A program made the position numbers and the translations under genes. Under the pieces are notes generated by a model. It was not told the DNA's origin. It saw only the letters and a list, made by a program, of their open reading frames with translations, and searched no databases. Shown here piece by piece: positions 13,297-25,825 of a stretch of 64,000 nt of DNA. Source of the stretch: Euwallacea fornicatus (lineage: Eukaryota; Arthropoda; Insecta; Coleoptera; Curculionidae); assembly GCF_040115645.1 (NCBI RefSeq), contig NC_089547.1, forward strand, positions 3,596,001-3,660,000, given 5' to 3'. Position 1 is the stretch's first letter. Each line of letters starts with the position of its first letter.

Positions 13297-16200
13297 TGCT
13301 TCGAGACGAATTCCGATTAGAGCCACAAAATGGTAGAGTGGCCGCCGGCGAAGACGTCGTCATGGAGTGCGCCCCCCCTCGGGGTACTCCAGAGCCTCAG
13401 GTGTCCTGGAGAAAAGACGGACAAACATTGGAACTGGGCGCTAGACTGAAGCTTGTGGACGGCTTCAATTTAGCCATTACCGACTCCAAACCATCGGACG
13501 ATGGCAGATATCAGTGTGTAGCTAAAAACACTGCCGGTATCCGAGAGAGCGCTGTCGCAATCCTCAAAGTCTTTGGTAAGACCTGTATTTCCACGAAAAT
13601 GTATTAATACCCTTCTCTGGTTTTTCGGTAGTTAAACCCTTCATGATAAGACCTCCAGAAGACATAGTGGCCCTAGTAGGTTCTACAGTGGAGTTTCCAT
13701 GTAATGTTGGAGGGGACCCAATACCAGATGTCTTGTGGAGAAGACAAGCTGCGGGTGGAACAATGCCTCTAGGAAGGGTGAGAGTTCTGGAAGACCGCAC
13801 TCTTCGTCTGGAAGATTGCACCCTTCTGGATCAAGGCAGATACACTTGCGATGGAGACAACTTCGCAGGAGCAATATCGGCCAGTGCTTTCCTCACAGTT
13901 CACGCACCTCCAACTTTCTCCGCCAGACCTTTGGCCCAGACTATTGAAAGCGGCCAGCAAGTCTCCTTTCACTGCCACGTGACTGGAAGCCCTAAGCCCT
14001 TAATTTTTTGGTCGCTAGAAGGAGACAGGACTTTGATCTATCCAAGTTCCCCTTCGGGGAATTACGAGGTTTTTACTTCTAGTGATGGGCAGTCGACTTT
14101 GATGCTCAAAAATGCTCAAGTGCAGAATTCTGGGACTGTCATTATTTGCTCGGCTGTTAATGAAGCCGGTTCCGTGTCTACTCGTACAAGACTAACCGTG
14201 ACTTCCAAAGAAGACAGGCCCCCTCCAGTTATCATACGGGGACCTAGTAATCAAACTCTACCTATACATTCTGTAGCTTATTTGATATGTGAAGCTAGTG
14301 GAACCCCAAAACCTGTGATTTCGTGGTATAAAGAAGGCGTTCCAGTGTCTCCTTCCAATAGGATAAATATGACAAATCCTGGCCAAGTGGAAGTTTATAA
14401 CCTAGATAAAGATGACTCTGGAGCTTATACGTGCGTGGCATCGTCCAAGAACGGAAAAGCTACCTGGACCGGTCATCTGTTAGTGGATAACCCCAAAAAC
14501 CCCAATATAAATTTCTTCAAAGCTCCAGAATCTGCGATGGTTCCGGGCCCACCCAGTAGGCCTCACGCTTTGAACCAGTCAGAAGGTAGCGTTACCATCA
14601 CTTGGGGTCAAAACAATAAAATTGGGTCTTCAAGTCTCCTTGGCTACCAAGTAGAACTCTTTGGAAGAGAGGAGGGGGTAACCCCTACATGGACTATTGT
14701 TGCCAGAAGAGTTCCTGGACCTACATTCACCCAGCATCTACTAACTGCAGGAGTACCATATACCTTCCTGATACGAGCTGAGAATTCACATGGTCTAGGA
14801 CCTCCATCACCTTTCTCAGAGCCTATTATAGTTGGGCCGGATTTGGGTCAGAATTGGGGCAATCCTGAGGTCACAATTCTAAGTGAAGCTAGAGCCAGCC
14901 TAGTGACCTCACCCAAAATAGTCCGTTTAACAGATGCCATTCCCATATCTTCCAGTTCAGTGAAGCTCGCTTGGGAAGTAACAGAATCCACTTATGTAGA
15001 AGGATTATACATCTACTGCGTGTCTGTAGATGAGTCCCCAGATGTCGCTAGAAGCTACAGCATGCTCACAGTACTACATACTGGAGCTTCCAGTACCTTT
15101 ACTGTAACCAACCTGGATAAATGGACGAAATATGAGTTCTTCTTGATACCTTTTTATAAAGCTATAGAAGGGCAACCTTCGAATTCTAAAGTCGTGAGGA
15201 CTCTGGAAGATGGTTAGCTACTACTGCTTTTCAGAGATATTTTATTTTTAATTAAAATTGTTTTTAGTGCCCTCCGAGCCACCAACTGGCATGGAAGCTC
15301 TTCTACTCAACTCGACAGCAGTGAGACTGAAATGGAAAGCTCCTTCTCCAGGAAGTCTTAATGGAGAACTGGAGACTTATAAGTTGGACGTGAAGAGCAA
15401 TGATTCAGCGCTTCCTACCATCATAAATGTGGGGCCTTCTGCAATTTTTTTATTAGGAAATTTGTCTTCTGGGGTGGTGTATTATGTGAAAGTAGCTGCC
15501 AGTACCAGGGCCGGAGTTGGCCCTTACAGTCCGGCCTCTACTTTGAGGCTGGATCCCACTTCCAGGGTCATGGATAGTAGCATGCAAAGGTCAGACACTT
15601 TTCAGATATCTTTTATATTATGAGTTATAATGTGCTAACCGAACGAAACGTTCGAAGAGAGTTTTAGCATTAAATTTTATACTAAAACTCTCTTTATTTT
15701 AGAATGCTTTACCGCTTTAATACGTTTTTTATAGTAAATTCTTGTCTAAAAATCTGGTGAACTAGTAAAGTGAGTTTCAGATTAGATCCCAAAATCATTT
15801 GATAGGCACATTTCTTGTGAGCAAGATTTAACACGTATACTTACAGGCCCATTGGTCCGGACATGCAATCCGACAACTTCGTCACCGAAACTTGGTTCAT
15901 GGCCCTTCTCATCAGCATGATCCTAGTAATGCTAGTGCTCTTCGGAGCCATGTTCTTCGTGCGACGCCGACAGCTTCTGTCCAAGAAGACCATGACTCCT
16001 TCCAGAACCAACGGCGGCGTACTCAGCACTCCCCTAGCTACCAAGCAAGAAGTGCCCTTATGGCTAGACAAAGACATTCCTGACTACGCAACAACCTTCC
16101 CTGAATACTCCAAACTCACACCAAACCAGGAGTACTCCCAAAGGAACGAGTATGCCAATGGAAGCCTTCCTCAGAGCAATGGGAATCTCCTAAATGGGAA

Positions 16201-17017
16201 CATCAACCTTCATACAAATCCCTTGCATTTTAAAGAGCAATACAGTACCAGACCTGATAAGCTGGAGTATGCCGGCTCGGAAAATGGGTACCATAGCGGG
16301 AGGAAGTACAATGAGTACAACTTACTGCAGGTGCAGGAGTATGCCAGTCCTAATGTGGGAAATGATAGAGCGTCGCAGATTGCGGATTACGCGGAAGTTG
16401 ATGCCACTTTGGCTAATAATAACGATGGAAGTTCTTCTCCAGCACCATATGCTACGACCACTCTAGTGACTGGAAGCAGGCGACTTGTAAGTATCGAAGA
16501 GAAAATTTGCTTGTCATTTCGTATTTCATAAGGGGTTACTGGTTGCTGTAAGTCTTTTCATCATCATGGCGAATTCTAAATTTGGTCTCGAGCAATGGAC
16601 GTCCTTGAGATTATTATCACCTTCTTACCTCAATTTTCTTGATATTCGGATAATCCGAACTCTTCTTTTCAGCTGTGGAACTCGTCCGCGCTCTCCACCA
16701 CCGACGACGAATCACCGTACCCGGCCTCGAACGGGGGTTACTACAACAGAAAAGTGTACTCAGACTCATACTTCGCGCCAGCTCACACCTTGCGCAGGCC
16801 CAAGAAGGACCAGCACAGCAGGAAGAATTCCCAGGAAAGCAACCCTCCTGACCTAGTCTCGCCCAATTCCAGCCATGGACAACCGGTTTATGCCAGAGTA
16901 GGACCTCCAGCTTTGTCCTGGAGAAACGGTTCTCCGGGACTGAGCAGCTTTAGCCCAAGTGCCACCAGACATGTGTACCATGGCTCTTCCAAAAGTGAAC
17001 CTGGGAATATGTTGTAA
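13297..17017 (+). CDS. robo2: Roundabout receptor, Robo2/3 type (partial at 5')
   Basis: Single-pass Slit receptor for axon guidance. Five exons by phase: 13297-13575, 13632-15212, 15268-15589, 15847-16486, 16673-17017 (TAA). They give 1054 residues here. Order, in residues of the visible part: Ig2 1-93 (phase-1 entry, VLRDEFRLEPQN), Ig3 about 94-190, Ig4 190-285, Ig5 290-380, three FN3 domains about 395-725, membrane segment about 744-768 followed by RRR. The Ig Cys pairs and core Trp are present. The cytoplasmic tail holds CC0 (YAEVD, 909-913) and CC1 (PYATTTLV, 928-935). I see no proline-run CC2 and no CC3 before the stop. That is the arrangement known for Drosophila Robo2/Robo3, hence the subtype call. 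Ig1 and the signal peptide are missing because they lie upstream of 13297, probably outside the window. Whether it is robo2, robo3 or the single ancestral robo2/3 needs a tree. Confidence 0.93.
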
Positions 17018-17520
17018 ATTAGGTACGCTAATTTACTGTGATCTTTTTAATGGAAAAATGAGTTTTTTATTTGATGGTCCTGTGGGATGATTTGAACTAG
17101 CACTTTTTTGTTTTTCCAAGGCTTTTTAGGGGAATGATTCGACCTACAATAGGTAAATGAAATGTATATTTGTTGTGTACATATTCGGATCTTAAGCTAA
17201 GTTTACGAAACATTGTGATACTGTACACTGATCGCATCTATCTCAATTGGTGGGTCCCTTTCTTTATTATTGAGGAGGTGTTCTTGGAATGTACATATCT
17301 AAGATTTGTGTTCTACTATTGATTTTTTAGATGCCCAATATTCACGTCATATATGGAAACTTACGTGGCTCCTGAAAATTCATTAGAAGTTGTAGTTCTA
17401 AGGCCTACCGTTATACAGTGAACCTATAGTATAGAATTAAAATTGTGTACGAGTTCATGCAGCTTTAAAAAGTACTTAATATATCGTTGTTCAAATAAAT
17501 GAGGTATACAGGGTCCACGC
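17018..17520 (+). other. Robo 3' UTR with polyadenylation signal
   Basis: The AT-rich untranslated stretch follows the Robo stop. AATAAA at 17494-17499 is the first canonical signal I see. TATACAGGG follows shortly after (17507 on) and resembles a single MITE end, with no partner found. A longer 3' UTR reaching further polyadenylation signals is possible. Confidence 0.5.
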
Positions 17521-20500
17521 ACATGTAGACGCTGCGATTCGCTCGAGACAGGCTTTAAAGAGCTTTACTTCTTTACAGACATTCATGACCTATAAATCCT
17601 CAATTTTCCCGACTGCAAATAAACGTTTGAAGTTTTCTCCAATTTGGGTTCCTTGAAAAGAAATTTCCATCCAAATTTCCCTTTTTTCCACCAATTGCCG
17701 GCTATCGGTTTTTCACATCGTCTGTTTTAGGAAAATGCCACGATTTCAATAAGGCACATTCTCGGGTTTCTCTGGCGCACTTAAGAGAAAATGCGAGTTG
17801 CAAAACCGATAGTTCAGATGATCAATCAACTCACAAGAGCAACAATGGTTATTTAACTAAACAGAAACTTGTCATGGTCAAATAAATCGACCTCTCAATT
17901 TCCTGGGTATCTGGTGAATTTCTACCAGGGTTTTCCTCTTAACGAAATCATAACTTCGGCGTCAGTTTAAATTCGGTTAGTTCGGTTACATTTGATATTC
18001 AAATTCAATATTTCGTGACGTAAAAGGTTTTTTTTGGAAATTGTACAGGTTTGTCTTAAAAACATTAGCAAAAACGGTTAAACATTTTCCGCAATTTTCC
18101 GTCACACCTTTTGCCATGAAAAAAAATCCACGGGATAATGTTTTTTCAAGAGTGTTAGGAGCTTTCGTGGAGGCTTTTGACGACTCCTTATCGTCACACA
18201 ATCAAGACAAATGGTATTTCCATCAATGTTCTATTCTCTTTCATTAACACGCCCCTGTGAATAAATGTTCGCCACAGGAAACCACTCTTTAGAGCCCTCT
18301 CACTTGGAATTTTTCCTCAAAATAAGCAAGTTGGGTTTTTATTACTGGTGATTCACCCAAGACATTGTCAGTTTGTGAGTCTGAGGTTCGAAAACGCGTG
18401 GAACGCTCTGACACTCCATCTTCTCAATCGCAGAGGAATCGTCGTTCCAAGAGTCCAAGTTGGGGTGAGTGATTGGGATTTGCCCGTTGGCGCCAAATTA
18501 ATCGGATTAAGCCGGACAGTCCGCGGGGTCAGTCCATTTTTCTCCTCCTGACAAAATGGCGGGCGAAAACAAAAGTGGCTTATTACACGACACGGGACGT
18601 TGAGCCTCGCGTCCAATGCTTGGGCAGTAAGCTTGGTGCTTCACGGCCTGTTTTAGGCCGTTAAAGGCCACTTTTGTACAATCCAAATTGCAAATTTATC
18701 GAAAAATCACCTCAGTTAGTGTCTTTATTTACTACCGTTCGCTCTGCCTCAGTGCATCATCTTGCTCCGTTAAGAATGAGATATTTCTACATCACGGTTC
18801 ATTATAGCTTACCACCTAGCATCGACTGCATTACCTACATAAATTGAATATATCGCCGCTGGTAAGTTACGTGACTAAACCATCGCAAAAACCACCAGCT
18901 ATTCATCCTTACCGCGTTTTCGTATTTCGAGCAAATATCGAAAAGTAAACGTGCATTACTTCTCGAGCCGTGAATTGTCATTCCACATAAAATTGATGAC
19001 GATAACATGCTAAAACTGTATTGCAAAAACGTTTTTTCCATGAGCAATAACACTTCAAAATGTATACGTAATTGCTGTTAAAATGATAATCAGCTAAAGG
19101 TAGCTGGCGAGTTTATATTGTGACCTCGGACTAATATGTACGCGTAAAAAAATTGTAAAATATTCAGAAAATTCGTTTTTAAAGCTGCAAGAACCCGACT
19201 TATAGCATTTGTGTAAATAGCTGTAACCCTTAGGTTTTTGGGTTATCACGTACGTTGCTATTAACATCCCAAAGCTGTGGTGTACGATAAATCTCGGTTA
19301 GAGAGATGTTTAGGAATTTTAAGTGTTACGAACTTAGATAAAGACTGATTTATAGTAGCTCTGCTCCAACGGGACAGGAAACCGATTCCGTCTTGTCAGA
19401 TACCGGCGGGAGTGTGCGTCGGACCAGACCGCCGTACCTACTGCGCACGCGTCTGACGGTTAGGACTTGGTCTTCTCCTTGTTAAAACAAACGCAATCCT
19501 CACTTACTAAGTTTACAATAATCTTACTCAGATGGCTCAAGTCATTCGATACTTTATGTATCCAATCAATCTTCCCATTTGGTTACTTTATGCTAGCCCT
19601 AGATGTAGTCTAATAGTCATAGACGTTATTATACCTCGAAAAATGGTACATATTCCTGCAGACTACTAGTATATAGGCATAATCTGAAAGGCTTCGATGT
19701 AAAATATGCCACATATCAGCAGTTGTATATAACTTTTCTTACTATTAAATTTAACGAAAGAATAATAATCTCATCCCTCCTTAGGTTTAAAATGAGCTAT
19801 AATCTGTACAGTTTTCATGTTTTTCATGTGTAAAATAGGGTTGGGAGGTAAGCTTAAGACAGTTATCCTCAAGTATTCTTCATATCTTAAGGCATTTGGT
19901 TTCGTAGCAAATAGCGGAATTTAATCATCTGAATGGGTTCATCTTTCTGAAGGCATAATTTATTCCGTTTCAGTCTTCCTATCACTCAGTACGTAATCTT
20001 GAATAAATAGCTATGTAGGTATTGCCCACGTTGTGCTCATATTTTTATAATTATGTGCCATCTACTATGTTATACAATGTACAGTATTTAACAATTAAAT
20101 AAGGTTTATAAATTATCAGGTGTATGTTTTCATCGCCCAAACCTGTGCGAGCTCTGGTGTTGCCTGCTGTGGCAGGTAGGCAAGATCTGCCACCGTTCAG
20201 TTCCTGGTAGTTCGGGTTCTACCAGAGATCACTCAGTTTAGGAGATTTTATCGTTCACGCAAAAGTAGGTACGACAAAATTTTTTCCGGGCCGAAAGTCT
20301 GAAATTCCCCCCTACCCTCCAAAGGCCACTTTCGGCGTGAAACAATTTCGCCACCGGTCTTCGAAAAACCCGAATGTTGTCGAACAGCAATGAAAGCTCA
20401 TAGTCATGCACTGGATGTGTGATTTCTCACTGAAGGGGCAGTCAGTAAGCAGAGAATCAAAAAACTGTTTTTCTGTGCATTTCCATGTTCGCCAAGAATT

Positions 20501-23033
20501 GCAGCTCGATCTGTTCAGGACTTAAACATGGAGGGAGATGGTGGTCCAAAACTGAAGAATAAACGTTTTACTTCTAACTCGAGCCAAACGAACAAATTTC
20601 TTAAAATACAACCTGGTCGCATGGATCAAGTTAGCATACACGTTTGCCTGCAAGGTACCCGATTTGTAGCTGAAACACTTTCTCAACACCATCAGCACAA
20701 ATACAAATGTAGATAAATTGCGCGTCTGGAAGACAGTTTTCTATGGATGCCCAGAAATTAGCCCATTTTTATGGTACCTGTGGTCAAACTACCCTCCAGC
20801 TCGAACCCCTATTGCGGGCAATATCCAGAAGAGTTACTCAGTAAAGGCAAAACCTTTCGAATTCCATGGAAATAGTCTTTCATATAAAATCTTGTCTTGA
20901 CTGTTTATTCAATGCTCACTCTCCCTTGGACCTTCGATAGGTCTGGTTGTAGGTTGTTGCTGTAGGTCTTCGGTAGGAAGTTTATGTTCAAGTTTTTCGA
21001 GAAACATGTGGAAAAAACACAAAGTTTCCTGATGTTCAAAATCCAGAATATTTAAGATGTTGTAGACCTGTCTTTGTATCCTCTTTCTGCAAACCGCCTC
21101 GTGAAGTTTCTACAATCTCCATATTTTTGCTTTTGATTAATCGTCATCCACTCCCTTACGTTATCAATTTGAACTGTTGTTATCCAGTGTTAGATCCGTT
21201 TAAAAGAAATGTGAGGGAAGAACTTCTTAAAACTCATATCTTCATCCTCGTTGTTAAAAGATTAGAGGAAATCTTCAGTGGTAAAGAGGAGATCCCTTGA
21301 TGGCTCCTTGATAAGCATTTTGAGTACCTCCGAAAGGACCAAGACATTCTCTCTCGAATGAGGGGGCAGATATTGGTCTAAAACTATACTTAGTTTCACC
21401 TTCTTTAGTACTAATAAGTATATGCTACGTCAACAATGTCCTAAGGCCAGTATTAGTGTTGTTCATGCAGATTTTACTAAATGGTATTTTCCAACAAGAT
21501 AATGCAAGGCCATGTACCACGAACATTACTTGAAGGTACCTGGAACAAGCACAATTGGAAATGGCTTGGCCTGCCCGATCACCACACCTATCACCTATCG
21601 AACTTCTTTGGGACATGATGAGTCGTCATCCTCGAAATTTACCGAGGTCTTCAAACAATTTAGATGACTTATGACATGTTTTTTTTTTTTTAATGAATCA
21701 CTGGTCATGTGATACTCTGTTATGAAGTATTATTTTGCCAAAATTACAAGGCTTTCTTATCATTACTGTGCGATGCATTTCAAATGATTATGAGTGTATT
21801 TCCAGGTCAAGATAGGGTAGTGGCAGGACGATTTAGGAAACAGAACTGAAGTGGATATTTCGTGCGGTAAGGTGTGACTTTCCGCACTCATTAAGTAATC
21901 ACCTCGCTACTTTAGTAAAATTCATTTTCGAGCACCGACATCATGAGAGTACCTCTTCTCGTGACGCGACGTGGGACTTCGTGGGGCATTTATGACAATG
22001 AAAAATTTGCCATCATAATTTCCATTAGCGCGTTTTTGGACTCGGCAACGACTGCTGCTAAGGAGCGTTGCAGTTAAGCGTGGTTGGTTAGTCACAAGAG
22101 TGCCTGTCCCGAATTAAATTATATAACACGCCTTTTAATGGCTAATAATTAGGTTAGGCGTTGCTTTAATTGTGGGATGAAATAGATGAGTATTTATAAT
22201 GAAAGAGACGGATTTACTCACTTTAATCTCACTTCTTCCATCGAACGCGCCTGGACACCAGATATCCTCCTTCGGAAGTAATTAGAGCAGGTTTCACTGG
22301 GTACCATTTTCGGTGTTTTTGCATTTGGTACACGTGGTAAATCCGATACTATTCATGTTCAACCCGAGAAAATTCTAAACGTGTACTAAATAAAGATCAC
22401 CTGTGGACTTAAAGCACCTATTGTGTTCACACTCTCGACTACACGAGTAATAAAAATTTTATAATCTGATACTGTTAATCGCCTCTTTAAAAAATCTCCA
22501 AGGATATTTTTAATTTCATCTCAAGGTTCCAGGTAATTCACACAATAACACGATTCGACTAAATCCCTCACCAAGCACTCGCGGGATAATTTTGGAGTGT
22601 CGCACTCAGCGTTTCCCTTTGGGGGGAATAATTAAATGGTTTCTTTACAAGTAGAACCTTTTGACTAATTAACGATTATTTTTTTTAATTAATAAAATCA
22701 CGTCACCAAGGTGTAGTACCTGCTCGTAAATTACGTAATTAGTAAATATCGTAAAAGCCAATGGCGCCCAGATAAGATAAACGATTTCAATGCTGCAAAG
22801 GCAAAACATTTTCTGAAGGGGCAAACAGGACCGTTCCTGCCGAAAGTGGTTTATTTCGTGAAATCCAAAAAAAGCAATAGTAGCGCGATTGCAGGGGAAG
22901 TGGAACGCTTCTCCACTCCTACCACTTCTGAGATATTGCGACCACTTCAATCTTCAGAACAACCCCAAATCGAAAAATTCTCCATTACTCCAAACCCGAT
23001 CTTTCTCCATATGCCCCAAAATAATGGACTTAC
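17521..23033. other. Non-coding interval between Robo and the orphan exon
   Basis: No gene is supported over these 5.5 kb except one dead Tc1 transposase fragment (21426-21674). If the orphan minus-strand first exon at 23034-23134 is real, part of this stretch should be its first intron, but I found no convincing downstream exon. A GC-rich patch lies at about 19360-19460; its role is unknown. Confidence 0.5.
21426..21674 (+). pseudogene. Tc1-like transposase remnant
   Basis: One frame reads YVNNVLRPVL, then GIFQQDNARPCTTNIT, an in-frame TGA, then WPARSPHLSPIELLWDMM. The D in QQDNARP and the E in SPIELLWD are two of the three acidic catalytic positions of Tc1 DDE transposases. The internal stop and the loss of recognisable N-terminal sequence mark it as dead. 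The sequence differs from the copy at 11.3 kb, so it belongs to another lineage. Confidence 0.85.
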
Positions 23034-23134
23034 CTTCGGTATGAGGAACCACTCTCCGTTGAGGCAGTTACCACTAAAATGGCTGCATGAACTATAGCGA
23101 CTATTGCTATGACAAACGGTATCAGCTCGTCCAT
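23034..23134 (-). CDS. Orphan first exon: signal or anchor peptide
   Basis: On the minus strand an ATG at 23134 in a good context (AAT before ATGG) opens 33 codons. They start MDELIPFVIAIVAIVHAAIL, continue with a VVTA segment and end SSYR. The exon ends in phase 2 exactly at a strong donor (CGAAG|GTAAGTCC). A hydrophobic core of about 18 residues followed by small residues (TAS) fits a cleaved signal peptide. Many secreted or Ig-superfamily surface proteins start with a separate leader exon like this. No downstream exon was found at lower coordinates, and the protein cannot be named. Chance is not excluded for 101 bases. Confidence 0.35.
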
Positions 23135-23555
23135 ATTTTACATTTAAAAATAATTCAAATTCAAATTACATAGTCTTTCCCTTTCTAACCAAATGGAAAA
23201 GCTTCAAGAAAAAAGAAGAGACCTCGTTAAAATACCGGGCATGTCATACCTTCACTGGGTGATAAAGTTATCAGCTTTTGTGATAATGAGCGAAGTAATG
23301 TCGCTTTATTATTAACAGTTTTTTTTTGGTTTTACATGCACCTCAGGTTTTTATCGTTCCATGTGCAATGAACTAGTTGAGGTAGAACGAAAGTTTATGT
23401 GACTTTGAAAGTAAATTACATAGGTATTACCTACAAGGTGAAGTTAAATAAGAAGTTCCCTTTTAACACAATATAGACCTCAAAAAAACTAAGCTAATTC
23501 TTTATGTGACATTTTTTCGAAATCTTAAAAATAACCGGAATATGCGCGTACGAAA

Positions 23556-23950
23556 CCACTGAGATGGCCCGCGAGATCGCCAGACCTAAATCCATGTGAT
23601 TTTTATCTGTGGAGGTTATAAGAAAGGTTTGGTGTTTACGACTGAAATTAACACAGTGGCAGAGTTGCCTGAACGAATAGAAAACGCCGCAAAAATAATT
23701 CGAGCACAAAGATCTCTTCTAAAACCATATAATTTGTGACAATGATGACGATTTCGACTACCTTTTAGAGCCAGTCCCGGAGTGAATAATATTTAAAGGT
23801 TTTTTCATTTATTCAAACTTTAGTACGAGCAAAATAACCAAAATTATTTTTGATATTTCGAAAAAATGTTTCATAAAGATTTTGCTTAATTTTTTGAGCT
23901 TTAGGTGGTGTTAAAAGGAATTTTTTTCTTAACATTCACCCTGTGTATTA
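23556..23950 (+). pseudogene. Mariner-like transposase end with terminal repeat
   Basis: Frame 1 reads PLRWPARSPDLNPCDFYLW, then hits a stop. One frame over, the homologous reading continues as VFTTEINTVAELPERIENA and AKIIRAQRS to about 23719. The DFYLW block and the ERIENAAKII ending are typical of an insect mariner-like family. A frameshift and a stop show it is dead. About 230 bases further, CACCCTGT (about 23938-23946) matches the CAGGGTG-type ends used by MITEs elsewhere in this window and probably marks the element's 3' terminus. The 5' part is missing. Confidence 0.75.
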
Positions 23951-24172
23951 CGTGTCCTTGCCTTTTTTCCTGCATGAACGTTGATTGACCCATTGAAAAT
24001 CCTGAGAGGACGACATAAAGGCTACTTCTCCACTGAAAATGATAAAATTATCCCCATGTCTGCAACACGAATTTCTAATGTTGCTCATTAAGCATAACGG
24101 CAAATTTGGCCATAGCACTGTAAATTTAATACCGCAAGCGACTGCTTTTCACACATTTCTCGACCATTTCAA

Positions 24173-25193
24173 TTGACCACCCTCTATTTTATATTACTCC
24201 ATCTCAGTGTACACCTGGGGGAAGTAGTAATAAGGCTGTGCCCATGGCAACCTTCCATTCTCCATGGCCCCCAGATAAGTACAAACACAACAATCAACGT
24301 GTTCGTGTCATTAGTTGCTGTACGAATAGGACTCATAAACAGAATGGTCATTGCCGAAGTGGAAGAAGTAATACTGAAGTACCGAAAAGAGGAAGAAAAA
24401 GTGGATAATATTTTAAAACTGGGGTAAGAGTTTCTGTGTGCATGAATAAGATAGTTTAAGCCGAGCTTATACAACGCATAACAAAGAAGTTCATATATTT
24501 CTACACTTTGCTTCTCATTTTGTTATGCTTTGTGCCGTATAAACCCAGCGTCGATCTACACGAAAATGTGGGATTTTACCAGAAATTGCTTCACTTATTT
24601 GCAATTTCTCATTTGAGTTTCCATCATGAACACTTTAATTATACGTAAAGGGATACTCCAATAGCAATAAAAAGTTCATTCGTGCCTTAAGCTTTATTCA
24701 TCGAATAGTGTCCCTTTAGATAATCCTGCGAGAGTGATATTAAGTACGAGAAGAAATGAGGATGGTAGTTCTCTAATGATTGAAACGTTAAAACCCGAGT
24801 AAGATCTCGGTCGCCATTTTGACAGGAATTAATTACACGTTTAATAGTCTTTTTGATTTATGTTACAAACTTCAATCATTCACAGGAATCGTAAGGTAGC
24901 AGGCAAAAACACTTATGCCGAGGTAGTGCAAAGTCCGAAACTATCGCCTGATCAAGCCAAAGTGCGTAACAGACAAATTTTAAAGGTATGACCATTTTTG
25001 GTGAATGCGCTAGCTTAGTCTCTGTTAAACAATTTTATTGTTTCAGGAGCTTGAAACTGTAAAGGGTAACCTCAGGTCTAAATCGATTTTTAGCCCTACT
25101 GAACTGCAGTGGGAGAAAGTATGTGGAGTTTACCAGCAAAGCCCTTCGCTGCCTATTGAAACATGGCACTGCCACATGTCTGTTTTTGTATAA
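24173..25193 (+). CDS. Unrecognised 3-exon gene (3' part)
   Basis: Three exons are joined by good splice sites with agreeing phases. The first ends at 24423 (CTGGG|GTAAGA, phase 2), then 24886-24985 (acceptor ATTCACAG, donor AAAG|GTATGA, phase 0), then 25047-25193 with TAA. AATAAA follows at 25200-25205, seven bases after the stop. The reliable part begins at MVIAEVEEVILKYRKEEEKV (Met at 24334), a charged, probably helical segment. It continues through KNTYAEVVQSPKLSPDQAK and NRQILKELETVKGN to PSLPIETWHCHMSVFV. The frame is open further up to 24173, and an acceptor-like CCATCTCAG ends near 24206, so earlier exons may exist. I do not recognise the family. It sits just downstream of a dead mariner copy but does not resemble a transposase. 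Confidence 0.5.
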
Positions 25194-25199
25194 AACACA

Positions 25200-25205
25200 A
25201 ATAAA
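25200..25205 (+). terminator. Polyadenylation signal AATAAA
   Basis: A canonical AATAAA begins seven bases after the TAA of the unrecognised three-exon gene. This implies a very short 3' UTR and supports the 3' end of that model. Confidence 0.5.
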
Positions 25206-25290
25206 TGCGGATAAATATTGATAGTGTTTTCATCATATAGTGAAATTTAAATATATCTTTCAAATGCCAATATGCTGTACGTATAGTCTA

Positions 25291-25470
25291 CAAATTGACT
25301 TGTCCAAGAACCATCAGAAGCTAAATATACCTCTTCGCACTTCTGTGTCCCTAATACCAAATATTAAATTTCATATGCGAATGCAGCAAATTGCCCAAGA
25401 ACCGGTAGTAGGGAAATATACCTCTCCTTGCACTTCTGTATCCCTGATACGAAATGTTAAAACTTCAGTA
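25291..25470 (+). repeat. Two-copy tandem repeat, about 96-bp period
   Basis: Copy 1 (about 25291-25375) and copy 2 (about 25387-25467) share CAAATTG, CCAAGAACC, AAATATACCTCT, GCACTTCTGT, TCCCT and ATAC(C/G)AAAT in the same order. They look like a local duplication or two units of a dispersed repeat. The region is not coding. Confidence 0.6.
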
Positions 25471-25825
25471 AGATGCTCGAAAAATACCATAGACGACGAC
25501 GGATCAGCATACAGGACAATTTTGAATTAAAAACTCAATTTCTCTTTTTTTATAATTATTTGAGTTCGACAATTGAAACGTACATGCTATATACATTTCA
25601 GGAACAGTTAATTCTTTTTGAATTTGACGGTTAGAACTATGAAATATTTGAAACGACAGTGCTTCGCGCGTACGTGACAAATATTGGGGGCACAAACGAA
25701 AAAGTAACCATTTATGAGCGGTCACGTGACATGATTCGGATGTATTGTGGGTTGCTTCAAATTTTACATGGCGCTATCTACGTGCCTCTATGTCAAGTAT
25801 GACTCTATAGTTTCCTGTAGTGCCA

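Noticed and set aside
22669..22950. 93-codon minus frame below the orphan signal exon
   Set aside because: It contains a hydrophobic stretch, but the joining acceptor is poor, no domain is visible and the composition looks random.
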